Below are positions 27,117 through 35,543 of a stretch of 64,000 nucleotides of DNA, piece by piece. The stretch comes from Gemmata palustris. GTDB lineage: Bacteria > Planctomycetota > Planctomycetia > Gemmatales > Gemmataceae. The notes below the pieces were generated by a model. The model saw only the letters and a program-made list of their open reading frames with translations, had not been told where the DNA came from and ran no database searches. The DNA lies in contig NZ_JAGKQQ010000001.1 of NCBI RefSeq assembly GCF_017939745.1, positions 2,108,001 through 2,172,000 of the forward strand, read 5' to 3'. Numbering within the stretch: position 1 is the first letter of the stretch; each line of letters begins with the position of its first letter. A program made the translations under genes and the position numbers.

Positions 27117-27551
27117 TCAAGCAGATTCGATCTTGGGCCGCAACCGCTTGCGCTCGTTGTCGAAGACGAGGCGCTTGAAGCGCGGCTTTGGACCGAAGTT
27201 GAGCAGTAAGCCCACTTCAGCGGACGAAGCTTTCAGATAGTTCAATAGCTGCGAATTGTGGGCGGGCGCCAGATCATCCGCAGCCTTCAATTCGAGGATC
27301 ACGGCGTGTTCCACAAAGATATCGGCGAAGAAATCGCCGACGAGGTGACCGCGAAAAAAGACGGGTAAGTGAACCTGGGTTTCGACCCTCAATCCCGCAT
27401 CGGTGAGCGCGAGAAGCATAGATTTGTGGTAAACACTCTCGAGAAATCCGAACCCCAGTTCGTTGTACACCTCGTAAAATACGCCAATGATCTTCTCGGT
27501 GGTCTCACCGTGTCGGAGGTCACCGCGCGGGGCGTCGTCGGTCGAGTTCAT
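27117..27551 (-). CDS. GxxExxY protein (PD-(D/E)XK nuclease-like)
   Basis: This 144-residue protein has the signature GFGFLESVYHKSM (G-x-x-E-x-x-Y) at about residues 34-46. It also has the core DIFVEHAVILELKAAD, which fits the D...E-x-K arrangement of the PD-(D/E)XK nuclease fold. The C-terminal NYLKASSAEVGLLLNFG is conserved in the family. The biological role is unknown. The family is patchily distributed and commonly duplicated in environmental bacteria. Here it is bracketed by 29-base inverted repeats and has an IS701-like element inserted just upstream of its start, so its promoter may be displaced. Confidence 0.9.
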   Translation of the reverse strand: MNSTDDAPRGDLRHGETTEKIIGVFYEVYNELGFGFLESVYHKSMLLALTDAGLRVETQVHLPVFFRGHLVGDFFADIFVEHAVILELKAADDLAPAHNSQLLNYLKASSAEVGLLLNFGPKPRFKRLVFDNERKRLRPKIESA

Positions 27552-27573
27552 GTGGTTTTCCCAGAATGATAGG

Positions 27574-28639
27574 TGTTACGCAGTGCGGTGGTTTGGGAAG
27601 CCAATGTGGGGTCGTGTCAGGTAGTCTCGCACGGCCTCACGAATGATCGCGGTTTTGGCTTCGACCCAACTGATGCCCGTCGCAAAACAATGCGCCTCGA
27701 ACCGTAGGAACGCGCGCAGGGCCAACCCGATGTGGTTGCGCTGGGCGCGGGCCGTTCGGCACTGACACCGCTCGATCCCGGTGCATTGCTTGATCCCCCG
27801 GTGGTAGTGCTCGATGGCCCAACTGAACTCGGCGAGTTGCACCCGGGTCAGGTCCGTCATCCCCAGATCGTTGGTGGCCCAATACGCGGTGCCCCCGTCT
27901 GGGGTGGCAATCCCGAATACCTTGACCAACCCGAATCCGGTGAGCCACACGTCCGTGCCGGTCGCCGCGATGGTCGTGTGCTCCAGCGCCCGTGTGCCCT
28001 CTCGATCCTTGTTCACGAGCCGGTTCGACTTGAGCCGGGTGAGCCACACCCACCCGCAGTTGCGGATCAGTTTCAGATTATCCAGGCTGCTGTACCACCC
28101 GTCGAACACGACGCCCCGGGGCTTGAAGCCCCGGGCATAGGCGCCCCGGATCATGTCCCCGAAGTGGTCGTTCTTGGTGCGCGCGTCGGCGTCCTTGTTG
28201 TAGATCCGGTAGTCGCACGGGATGTGTCGGTCCCCGTCGGTCCACAGCAGGGACACTAGGTTGATCCCCCGAACGACCGCGTGGTGCTTGCCGGACCAGT
28301 GCCGGGTGACCAGTTCGATGGCTCGGGCGTAGGGCTTGTCCAGGGTCGAATCGTCCACGACCAGCACCCCGTCGTCGCGCCGGACCTGGGTTCGTGCTTC
28401 GGCCCAAAGGGTGTCGGGATCGGGTTCCACGCGCGCGAGCAGACGGGTAAACGCATCGTGGGCCGGCGGGTCGGGTTGGCTCGGTTGTACCCGAGCTGCC
28501 TCCGTACCCGAGTACCCCTTCGGGGTCGCGATCAAGAAGTCGATGTAGTCCTGCGGGAACACCTTGGGCACGCTCATGACACGATCGTAGACCCACACCC
28601 ACACCCGCGCAAGGCCCAAAAATGCCGCACTGCGTAACA
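27574..28639 (-). mobile_element. IS701-like insertion sequence
   Basis: Terminal inverted repeats of 15 perfect bases (TGTTACGCAGTGCGG at 27574-27588 and its complement at 28625-28639), extended imperfectly inward, bracket a single transposase gene. The element is about 1066 bp. Flanking sequences (…GATAGG and TCTAAA…) do not give an obvious target duplication. Confidence 0.88.
27576..28577 (-). CDS. IS701-family DDE transposase
   Basis: This roughly 334-residue transposase has a DDE catalytic core. The first Asp is in GVLVVDDSTLDKPYA (about residue 75-90), followed by RHWSGKHHAVVRGINLVSLLW. The second Asp is in PRGVVFDGWYSS and the final Glu probably in EFSWAIEHYHRGIKQCTGIERCQ, which matches the IS4/IS701 Y-R-K-type region. 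The stop codon TAA lies inside the terminal repeat. The start given is MSVPKVF at 28577; an ATG at 28640 would start within the other terminal repeat. The frame is intact, so the element may still be active. Confidence 0.9.
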   Translation of the reverse strand: MSVPKVFPQDYIDFLIATPKGYSGTEAARVQPSQPDPPAHDAFTRLLARVEPDPDTLWAEARTQVRRDDGVLVVDDSTLDKPYARAIELVTRHWSGKHHAVVRGINLVSLLWTDGDRHIPCDYRIYNKDADARTKNDHFGDMIRGAYARGFKPRGVVFDGWYSSLDNLKLIRNCGWVWLTRLKSNRLVNKDREGTRALEHTTIAATGTDVWLTGFGLVKVFGIATPDGGTAYWATNDLGMTDLTRVQLAEFSWAIEHYHRGIKQCTGIERCQCRTARAQRNHIGLALRAFLRFEAHCFATGISWVEAKTAIIREAVRDYLTRPHIGFPNHRTA

Positions 28640-28661
28640 TCTAAATGAATCTCTTTTTCTT

Positions 28662-28690
28662 ATCCGTGTTTTCTGCGTTCATCCGTGGCT
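28662..28690. repeat. Right inverted repeat flanking the GxxExxY segment
   Basis: This 29-base segment (ATCCGTGTTTTCTGCGTTCA and onward) is the inverted partner of 27084-27112 with three mismatches. Its right end just overlaps the stop codon region of the beta-lactamase-fold gene. Confidence 0.8.
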
Positions 28691-29576
28691 ATTTCTTCTC
28701 TTCCTTCTTCTCTCCGTAGTGCTCGTACACTTCCTTCGCGATCTTGGCGATCAGCACCTGGGCGGCGTTGTCGGGCACCCAGCGCTTGTCGTCGTTCCCA
28801 TCGGTGAGCACGCACAGCGCGACCGGGCCGGACTTCAGGTACACGATGCCGGCGTCGGTCTTGGAGGCGTTCACGGAGCCGGTCTTGTGGGCCACGACCG
28901 TTCCGGCCGGCAGGAAGCGGGTCATTTTCTCTTTGTCGTCGCACGCCTTCAGGTGCCCGAGCATCTCCTTACACGCTTCCGGTGACGCGACTTTGCCCGC
29001 TTCGATCAGTTCGAGGAGTTGCACCATTTCCTTCGCGGTGGTGCTGCCGAGGCCGTACTTATCGGTGCGCGCCTTGTCGATGCTCGTGGTGCTGCCCTTA
29101 AAAACCTTCGCGTGGATCTTGGTGTTCTTGAACCCGAGTTTCTCCATTCGCGTGTTGGTCGAAGGGATACCGATCTGGTCGAGGACCATGTTGGTCGCGG
29201 TGTTGTCGGAGAACACGATCATGAGCCGCACCGCGTCCTTGAGCGGGAACGTGGCGCCGTCGGTGAAGTGGGATGTGAGGATGCCGCTCCCGCCTACCTT
29301 ATCGTCCTTCGCGAGAGTCAGTTTCACGTCGAGCTTGACCTTCTCTTCCTTCGCCTGCCAGTACGTTTCCACCATAATGGGCAATTTGATGAGACTCGCG
29401 GTGGGCATCGCCTCGTCCGCGTTGAGGTAGAACTCTTCGCCCGTTTTGAGGTGCTTCACCGCGACCGCGACCTTCCCCTTGTGGTCCTTCGCGAGCGGAG
29501 CGATGCGACTTTCGAGATCGGCGGCAGAAGCAGGTGCGATGAAAAACATGATGACAGCGAGTGTGAACAGGCGCAT
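28689..29576 (-). CDS. Exported class A beta-lactamase-fold serine hydrolase
   Basis: This 295-residue protein has a signal peptide (residues 1-19, ending ASA). The beta-lactamase/PBP-like fold shows SxxK in TASLIKLP, the SDN motif in VFSDNTATN and the KTG triad in HKTGSVNAS. The usual omega-loop Glu166 (ExxLN) of true class A lactamases is not evident in the matching place, so hydrolysis of penicillins is doubtful. It could be a penicillin-binding or other serine hydrolase. The start is the ATG at 29576, with GGAGCA just upstream. The Lys-rich tail ends EEKK. Confidence 0.88.
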   Translation of the reverse strand: MRLFTLAVIMFFIAPASAADLESRIAPLAKDHKGKVAVAVKHLKTGEEFYLNADEAMPTASLIKLPIMVETYWQAKEEKVKLDVKLTLAKDDKVGGSGILTSHFTDGATFPLKDAVRLMIVFSDNTATNMVLDQIGIPSTNTRMEKLGFKNTKIHAKVFKGSTTSIDKARTDKYGLGSTTAKEMVQLLELIEAGKVASPEACKEMLGHLKACDDKEKMTRFLPAGTVVAHKTGSVNASKTDAGIVYLKSGPVALCVLTDGNDDKRWVPDNAAQVLIAKIAKEVYEHYGEKKEEKK

Positions 29577-29593
29577 GAGTGCTCCCAAAATGC

Positions 29594-29664
29594 AACGAGC
29601 CGCGACCGCAGGAAGGCGGTCACGGCCCACGAAATCCTACCGCGAGGGAGCGGTCGCTGCTCGT
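29594..29664. repeat. Imperfect copy of the AACGAGCCGCGACCGC element
   Basis: The left arm AACGAGCCGCGACCGC (29594-29609) faces GCGGTCGCTGCTCGT (29650-29664) across 40 bases. It is a decayed relative of the outer arms at 15506-15823. Confidence 0.65.
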
Positions 29665-29674
29665 CAAAATCGGC

Positions 29675-30421
29675 TCACGCGGCGCTGGCGGCGCCGGTAA
29701 AGGTGGTGAACAGGCGCTTCATTCCGGGCTGCGTCTCGGTCAGCTCCTCGGGGTGCCATTGCACCGCGACGAGGTACTGGCTGGCCGTGCCCTCAACACC
29801 CTCAATGATGCCGTCCGGCGCGAAGGCGGTGGCGGCGAGCCCCGGCGCGAGGTCTTTGATCGCCTGATGGTGCATGCTGTTCACCGGCACCACGGCTTCA
29901 CCCAGGATGTACCCCAGGCGCGACCCGGCCTTCACCGTGATGTCGTGCGCGAGGTACTTCCGGCTCGGCTGCTCGGGTGTGGGAAAGAAGTCGTGTTTGA
30001 GCGCCGCGGGCACCTGCGTACTGACGTCCTGGTACAGCGTCCCACCGCACGCGACATTGAGGATCTGAATCCCGCGGCACACCGCGAGCACCGGGAGTTG
30101 CCGGTTCAGTGCGTGCTGGAGCAGCGCGATCTCGACCGCGTCCCGGTCCGGGTCGATGGTGCCGCACAGCTCCGTCTTGGGTTCACCGTAACGAGTGGGG
30201 TCCACGTCCACGCCACCCGTGATGAACACCCCGTCGAGCCGGTCGAAGATTTCCTGGAGCGTGTCCGGGTCGTGGGGGATGAGCGGGATCACCCACGGCA
30301 CCCCGCCGACCTTTCGCAGTTCTTCGACGTAACTGCGCCCCATCAACCAACACGGCTGCCGCTCGCCCGGCTTGCCGGGGAGGGTTTGTGTGGCGATTCC
30401 GATAACGGGTCTGCGCGGCAT
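29675..30421 (-). CDS. Class I glutamine amidotransferase-like hydrolase (peptidase C26, PuuD-like)
   Basis: This 248-residue enzyme has the triad Cys in LAVCRGIQILNVACGG (about residue 110) and the His-x-Glu in VQWHPEEL (about 222-226). The N-terminal PVIGIATQTLPG strand is typical of gamma-glutamyl-gamma-aminobutyrate hydrolases (PuuD) and related peptidase C26 enzymes. It could cleave gamma-glutamyl bonds in polyamine breakdown. No other puu-type genes are nearby; a nitrilase of the putrescine pathway lies far away at 58841. The start is the ATG at 30419-30421. Confidence 0.9.
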   Translation of the reverse strand: MPRRPVIGIATQTLPGKPGERQPCWLMGRSYVEELRKVGGVPWVIPLIPHDPDTLQEIFDRLDGVFITGGVDVDPTRYGEPKTELCGTIDPDRDAVEIALLQHALNRQLPVLAVCRGIQILNVACGGTLYQDVSTQVPAALKHDFFPTPEQPSRKYLAHDITVKAGSRLGYILGEAVVPVNSMHHQAIKDLAPGLAATAFAPDGIIEGVEGTASQYLVAVQWHPEELTETQPGMKRLFTTFTGAASAA

Positions 30422-30715
30422 GGCTCGGCTCTCCAACTGACAGCAAGCGCGCGGGTTGGCGCGAGAGGAGAGGAATAAGTACATGATAGCAGACTGGGAA
30501 AGGGCGCGTCCAGAATTGCGTGCGCGGCAAGGGGAGTAGAAGCGGAAATTGGGTAGTCGGACACTGTCCCGGTAAGAGTCCGGGCGGGGGCGCGGATTCT
30601 GACAGCACCGAGTGCGATGGTTGCGCGGCCGAAATTTGCCCTACACGAAATCTTCATCCCGAAACGACTCAAGATCGCCGATATTTCCCTGTCCCCAAAT
30701 GACACTACAACACCC

Positions 30716-32296
30716 ATGAGCGAGACGATCATGCGATCGCCCGTCCCCCTCTTCCGGCTGCGCAGTGGAGCCCGTGCGGTTCTCTGCGTGCTGGTGGGAA
30801 CGGCAACGGCAGCGGCACAAGACCTTGCCCCGAGTACACCGAACTCTGGAGCAGCGCCCCCGAGTACGAACACCCTCCCCTTCCGCCCGGCGGAGGGAAC
30901 GGCGCTGCCCGTGTCCCCGGTCCCGGCAGCCCCCGTAACGAGCACCGGGCCCGCGGCCGATCCGCTCCAGGCGCTGGACGCGCTGCGCGCCCCACCTCCG
31001 GCTCCCGCGCCGTCTTCCGCGCCCGCCAGCACGCCCCTGAATGATTTTTGGCGGAACGGGCTGCGGTTCGAGTCCGCGGACAAGGCGTTTTCCGTCGCCG
31101 TCGGCGGGCGCGTACAGTTCGACGCGGTGAACTACCTCACGACTTCCGCGATGCGGCGCAACGTGCCCGGCAACAACCCGCTCGAAGACGGCGTCTCGTT
31201 CCGCCGGTTCCGCTTCGACGTGGGCGGTACGATCTATAAGAACATCGAGTTCTACGCGCAGGTGGACTTCGTGAACGGGTTCGTGACCTCGGTCGCGGAC
31301 AACCGGCAGTCCAACGTACCCGCCCCGACCGACTTGTGGGTGCAGTACAAGGATCTCCCCTGGATCGGCAACGTCCGCGTCGGTAACCAGAAGCCGCTGT
31401 ACTCGTTCGAGCACCTGACGAGCAGCCGGTTCCTGACCTTCCTGGAGCGGTCGCTCGGGTTCGATGCGTTCGCCGAAGGGTTCAACAACGGGTTCGAGCC
31501 GGGCGTTTCGGTGTTCGACACCTTCGCGGAGAAGCGCGGAACCTGGGGGGTGGGGGTGTACAAAAACACCCGCAGCGGGTTCGCGTACAACGTGGGGCGG
31601 AACGAGACGGAAGTGAGCGGGCGCGTCACGTACTTGCCGGTATACGAGGATGAAGGTAAGCTCCTGGTCCACGTCGGTCTTGGTGCGTCGGCCCGCGATC
31701 TGGACCAGGACCAGGCCCGATTCCGCGCCCGTCTGGACGCCCGCAACAGCCCGAGTGCGTTTTCCCCGCTCGTAGCCGATACGGGACTGTTCTTCGGTAA
31801 CCACCAGCAGATCCTCGTCCCCGAACTGGTGGCCGTTATGGGTTCGTGGTCGTTCCAGAGCGAATACTATGCGAGCTGGGTCGGTCACGCCCAGGCGGTC
31901 GGCGCGAACAACCAGCGCCTGACCGACCAGGGAACGGTGTTCATGCAGTCGGCTTACGGTGAGGTGGCCTGCTTCCTGACCGGTGAGCACCGCGAGTACA
32001 GCCGCGAAACCGGCACGTTCACCCGCGTCACCCCGCGCACGCCGGTCACCTGGACGCGGGCCGGGTTCACCGGGTGCGGCGCGTGGCAGGTCGCCGCGCG
32101 CTACACGTACCTGGACTTGAACGACAAGGTTGTTCGCGGGGGCCAGGTCCATGACATGACGCTGGGGCTGAACTGGTTCCTCAACCCGAACATGAAGATC
32201 CAGTCCAATTACTTCCTGGCGGCGCGGAACGCGGTCGGTACGGCGGGCGACGGCCTGATCCACGGGTTCGCGGTGCGCACCGCGATCGACTTCTGA
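30716..32296 (+). CDS. Phosphate-selective-type porin (OprO/OprP family)
   Basis: This 526-residue outer-membrane protein has a signal peptide (about residues 1-37, ending AAAQ). A Pro/Ala/Ser-rich linker of about 70 residues precedes the beta-barrel (about 110-526). The barrel begins FWRNGLRFESADKAFSVAVG and contains FRRFRFDVGGTIYKNIEFYAQVDF, typical of porin O/P. It ends in a Phe (TAIDF), the common barrel signature. Two in-frame ATGs (30716 and 30731) open the leader; the first is used. The protein should form a channel for anions such as phosphate or polyphosphate; selectivity cannot be read. Confidence 0.9.
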   Translation: MSETIMRSPVPLFRLRSGARAVLCVLVGTATAAAQDLAPSTPNSGAAPPSTNTLPFRPAEGTALPVSPVPAAPVTSTGPAADPLQALDALRAPPPAPAPSSAPASTPLNDFWRNGLRFESADKAFSVAVGGRVQFDAVNYLTTSAMRRNVPGNNPLEDGVSFRRFRFDVGGTIYKNIEFYAQVDFVNGFVTSVADNRQSNVPAPTDLWVQYKDLPWIGNVRVGNQKPLYSFEHLTSSRFLTFLERSLGFDAFAEGFNNGFEPGVSVFDTFAEKRGTWGVGVYKNTRSGFAYNVGRNETEVSGRVTYLPVYEDEGKLLVHVGLGASARDLDQDQARFRARLDARNSPSAFSPLVADTGLFFGNHQQILVPELVAVMGSWSFQSEYYASWVGHAQAVGANNQRLTDQGTVFMQSAYGEVACFLTGEHREYSRETGTFTRVTPRTPVTWTRAGFTGCGAWQVAARYTYLDLNDKVVRGGQVHDMTLGLNWFLNPNMKIQSNYFLAARNAVGTAGDGLIHGFAVRTAIDF

Positions 32297-32315
32297 TCCG
32301 CTGTCGTGCCTGTAC

Positions 32316-32368
32316 AACGAGCCGCGCCCGCCAAGAGAACCATTTCCTCTTGGCGGGCGCGGCTCGTT
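32316..32368. terminator. Perfect hairpin between convergent genes
   Basis: Arms at 32316-32337 and 32347-32368 (AACGAGCCGCGCCCGCCAAG core) pair over 22 bp with a nine-base loop. The arm start AACGAGCCGCG matches the repeat family at 15506, so a repeat element seems to serve as bidirectional terminator. Confidence 0.85.
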
Positions 32369-32379
32369 CGCCCTTCTAA

Positions 32380-33579
32380 CTAAATCGAGACCTTATCCGA
32401 GGCCGGTAGGACCGCGTGGAAGTCGCGCGTGATGCGGTCCATGTACTGCGTGAGCAAGTCTTCGACGCGCTGCGGGGTGTCGGCCGCGACGACGAACCCA
32501 ATGTGGTTCTTGGTCGTCATCCGGTACACGATCTCCGGGTCGGTGAAGCCGGACGTGTCCGGGTGCTCTTGCCGCGCGAGCGAAATCACTACTCCGGCGA
32601 AGCGCTGCTGTAACGGCGGGACCGCATAGGCGTGCGTTCCGCGACACAACTCCAGTTTCGCCCATTCGGACCACAGGTTCACGCCGGTCGCGTGTTCGAC
32701 CATCTCCGCGGTGTTCGCGCCGCCGACGCGGGCACTCGTCTCGATGAAATAACACTGCCCGTCCGCGTGGGCCTTCATGAACTCGGTGTGTGACGCGCCC
32801 CACCCCAGCCCAAAGCCCTCTAACACTTGAGCATTGGCGCGCTTCAACTCGTCCACTTCCGGGCGGTCGCGCGGTACCGTGCGCGTCGCGTACACGCCGC
32901 CGCCCTGGTACACGTCGAGCAGTGGGCGCCAGTAGGCGTTGACCTCCGCGAAGACCACGCGCCCGTCCGCGCAGAGCGAATCGACGTGGAACAGGTCGCC
33001 GGGCACCATCTGTTCGATCAGGCAGAACGACTGGTCGTCGCCCAGTTCGTCGATGCGCTTCCAAACCTCGTCGGCGGTCTTGAGCTTGCGGATACCGGCC
33101 GCGGACGCTTCGGAGCGCGGCTTGACGAGCCACGGCCCCGGTACGCGGGCGAGAAACGCCCGCACGTCGTCGTGATTGAAGATCGGGCAGAAGTCCGGGA
33201 TGCGCACCCCGATCTCACGGGCCTTCGTGCGCATCGCGAGTTTGTCGCGGAAGAAGCGCGCGACCGATTCCCCGTGCCCGGTGTCCGTCATCCGGAAGTG
33301 CTCGCGCAGGTTCGCGCCCACCTCCACATCGAAATCATCCAGCGCCACGATGCGATCGACCTTGCGCCCCCGCATGAGGTACGCGACCGCGTTGATGAGC
33401 GCGCGCCGGTCGTGGAAGTTGCCGACCGCGAACACCTCGTCGCAGGCGCCCCGGTTCCACGCCTCTTTGAGCGCGGACTCGACGGTGAGCAGGTAGACCG
33501 TACACCCTTCGGCCTTGAGCCGTTCAAGGAACCGGTTGCCCTTGAAGTAAGACGCGAGTGCGAGAACGGTGATTGACAT
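32380..33579 (-). CDS. ATP-grasp domain ligase-like protein
   Basis: This 399-residue protein starts with a pre-ATP-grasp Rossmann-like domain (MSITVLALASYFKGNRF; VDRIVALDDFDVEVGANLREH). A full ATP-grasp fold follows (about 125-330): PWLVKPRSEASAAGIRKL gives the ATP-binding Lys, IEQMVPGDLFHVDSL the second strand, and FIETSARVGGANTAEMV the Mg-binding Glu and Asn. It would ligate a carboxylate to an amine or thiol, as in amino acid ligases. No partner substrate gene is adjacent. The start is the ATG at 33577-33579. A perfect palindrome separates it from the AhpD-like gene upstream. Confidence 0.9.
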   Translation of the reverse strand: MSITVLALASYFKGNRFLERLKAEGCTVYLLTVESALKEAWNRGACDEVFAVGNFHDRRALINAVAYLMRGRKVDRIVALDDFDVEVGANLREHFRMTDTGHGESVARFFRDKLAMRTKAREIGVRIPDFCPIFNHDDVRAFLARVPGPWLVKPRSEASAAGIRKLKTADEVWKRIDELGDDQSFCLIEQMVPGDLFHVDSLCADGRVVFAEVNAYWRPLLDVYQGGGVYATRTVPRDRPEVDELKRANAQVLEGFGLGWGASHTEFMKAHADGQCYFIETSARVGGANTAEMVEHATGVNLWSEWAKLELCRGTHAYAVPPLQQRFAGVVISLARQEHPDTSGFTDPEIVYRMTTKNHIGFVVAADTPQRVEDLLTQYMDRITRDFHAVLPASDKVSI

Positions 33580-33630
33580 GACACTCAGAATACGGCCCCT
33601 CGCGCGGCCTGTCACGTAGAAGAATGAGGG

Positions 33631-33668
33631 ACCTGCCGGCGCGCGGACCGGTCCGCGCGCCGGCAGGT
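33631..33668 (-). terminator. 38-base perfect palindrome
   Basis: ACCTGCCGGCGCGCGGACC (33631-33649) is followed at once by its exact complement (33650-33668), giving a loopless palindrome. It lies five bases after the AhpD-like stop (33674) and 50 bp before the ATP-grasp start, so it probably ends the cassette transcript. Confidence 0.78.
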
Positions 33669-33673
33669 TGTTC

Positions 33674-35056
33674 TTATTTCTCCAACTGGAGCCCGGCGGA
33701 CTCGGTGATGCGGTCGAAGGACGCACGGGTGGTCACGTAGCTGATGAGTTGCACCACGTCGCGCGGGCCGACCAACTTCACCGCCGCGGCCACGTCGTCG
33801 TCCGTCAGCACGACCGGCGACGCGGACAACTTCTTCGCGAGCGTGAACTGCGCGCGTTCGGTCGGGGTGTAGTCCTTCCACTCGCCGTCGAGCTTGTAGA
33901 TCTGTTCCTCCGACTGGCCGAGCGCGAGCAGTTGCTTCTTCGCCAGCCCGGTCGCGTACCAGGCGCGGTCCTGGCGCGCGATGATCCAGCTCACCTGCGC
34001 TTTGAGGAGCGGCTTCAGGTCGCCCTTCTCCTCCGCATTCACCTGGCTCGCGACCCGGGCCTTACCTTGTACCGGGAACGTCGCGAGCAACCGGACCCAT
34101 TGGGGCAGATCGCCCTTCGGGAAGTCCTCCGGCACGACCGCGCGGGCCTTGTCCTGGTCCACCAGCGGCAGCCGCGGTTTGCGCGTGCGGGCCTTTTCGA
34201 GTTCCTTCTCCACCACGTCGCGCGGTTCCAGTTCGGGCCGGCGGCAAATCGTCTGGCGCGTGGGTTCGCCGGTCTTCGCGTCGATCGTGAGCGGCGCGAC
34301 CTTTGAGACGAGCGTCTTGTTCTTCTCCGCGGTCGGCGTGAGGTAGGTGTGCTTCGCGGTCGGGTCGGCCGGCTCCTTGCCGCCGAAGCCGCCCCCGCCC
34401 TGCGATTGCGGTACGCCCGCGCCCTCTTTCCACCGGTTGATGGCGTTGTTGCCCGCCATCGAGAGGATCATTTCCAGGATCTCCGCGTCCTTGTAGTGCT
34501 TCCGCAACCCGTCAATGTCCGCGTCGTTGAGCCGGTTCGGTTCGTAGGTGAACTTCCGCGCGAACGCGAACGCGGCTTGTTGCGCCTCGGTGAAGTTCTT
34601 CCAGTCACCGTCGAGGGCCGCGATTTCGTCCTCTTTCTGGCCGGCGCGGAGCAGTTTGCTCTCCTGGTGGCCCTGGCAGTATTGGCAGTTGTTGGTGCGG
34701 CACACGATCCAGAACAGTTGCACCTTGAAGGTGTTGTCCAGGGCGGCCTCGGTCCCCGCGGGGCCGAAGCTGAACCCGCTGCCGCCGCGCCCGTCGCCGC
34801 TGCTGGGCATGTAGTGGTAGCGGAGCCGGCCCTCGTACCCCTGCCCGCGGTCGCCGAGTTTCTTCTTGTCCTCCTCGGTCAGTTCCGGGAGCGGGATGCG
34901 CGGCTTGCGGAGCTTCATGTCTTCGAGGTACTGCTTCATCTCCGGGCGCGTGAGCGGGATGGGCAGCGGCGCGTCCGTCGGCTTGGGGTCGGCCGCGAAC
35001 ACGGAGTCGAACGGGACAAAGATCAGTCCCGTCAGGAGTGCAAACGCGAAACGCAT
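33674..35056 (-). CDS. Double-domain AhpD/carboxymuconolactone decarboxylase-like protein, copy 1
   Basis: This 460-residue exported protein has a signal peptide (residues 1-21, SVFA/ADP). It has two AhpD-like helical domains. The first (about 115-240) keeps the redox-type motif NNCQYCQGHQ (CxxC followed by His). The second (about 340-455) aligns with it (VSWIIARQDRAWYATGLAKK) but has no Cys, so it is probably structural. AhpD-type proteins reduce peroxiredoxin partners or act as decarboxylases; an envelope thiol redox role here is inference. It is the last gene of the lower cassette. The equivalent gene of the upper cassette is at 36621. Confidence 0.85.
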   Translation of the reverse strand: MRFAFALLTGLIFVPFDSVFAADPKPTDAPLPIPLTRPEMKQYLEDMKLRKPRIPLPELTEEDKKKLGDRGQGYEGRLRYHYMPSSGDGRGGSGFSFGPAGTEAALDNTFKVQLFWIVCRTNNCQYCQGHQESKLLRAGQKEDEIAALDGDWKNFTEAQQAAFAFARKFTYEPNRLNDADIDGLRKHYKDAEILEMILSMAGNNAINRWKEGAGVPQSQGGGGFGGKEPADPTAKHTYLTPTAEKNKTLVSKVAPLTIDAKTGEPTRQTICRRPELEPRDVVEKELEKARTRKPRLPLVDQDKARAVVPEDFPKGDLPQWVRLLATFPVQGKARVASQVNAEEKGDLKPLLKAQVSWIIARQDRAWYATGLAKKQLLALGQSEEQIYKLDGEWKDYTPTERAQFTLAKKLSASPVVLTDDDVAAAVKLVGPRDVVQLISYVTTRASFDRITESAGLQLEK

Positions 35057-35108
35057 TGTCGGTTCCTCGGGGTGAAGGAGAGAGGGGAGGGCGTCAATGA
35101 TCCGGGGG

Positions 35109-35480
35109 CTACTCGTTGCGAACAACGACGGTCGATGACCCGATGCCGACGGTGTAATTCACCTTCTTGTCCTGGGTTCTACCATCGGTGCGAGTCAGGG
35201 CGAGCTTCACGGTCAGGACCAGGTCCACGCCGGCCCGCCCGTCCTCGTCGGCGATCTCGTAGCTCGTCAATTTGCTCCCGGCGCTCCAGTCCGGGTCGCG
35301 GGCCGTAATAGACGGCGACCCGCCCTTCAGTTCTTCGACGGTGCCGCCCTGTTTCCAGGTGTCCAGCACTCGCTTCATCACCTCGCGCCCCTTCGCAGCA
35401 TCGGTTTGGGGCGGGAGCGACGACTCACATCCCATCAAGGCGATGCAAACGATCGCCGGGACCAGCAGGATCGAACGCAT
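35109..35480 (-). CDS. Small lipoprotein of the cassette, copy 1
   Basis: This 123-residue protein has a signal peptide with lipobox (IALMGC, Cys about residue 18). The mature part shares a pattern with the upper-cassette protein: a helix with W-x-x-G-x-T-x-E-L, then a P-x-I-x-x-x-D stretch, then KL-x-SY-x-I and VDLVLTVKL beta strands, ending KKVNYTVG. No family is recognised. Its place between a prepilin-like gene and an AhpD-like gene, in both cassettes, suggests the three products act together at the membrane. Confidence 0.82.
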   Translation of the reverse strand: MRSILLVPAIVCIALMGCESSLPPQTDAAKGREVMKRVLDTWKQGGTVEELKGGSPSITARDPDWSAGSKLTSYEIADEDGRAGVDLVLTVKLALTRTDGRTQDKKVNYTVGIGSSTVVVRNE

Positions 35481-35508
35481 GGGAACTCGTAGTTGAAAGA
35501 ATGACGGA

Positions 35509-35533
35509 CCGCGCCCCGAAACCCGGGGCGCGG
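35509..35533 (-). terminator. Hairpin inside the lower cassette
   Basis: The stem CCGCGCCCCG/CGGGGCGCGG with a five-base loop sits between the DUF1559 stop (35544) and the lipoprotein start (35480). It could attenuate transcription into the last two genes. Confidence 0.6.
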
Positions 35534-35543
35534 GAGAAGTGTG

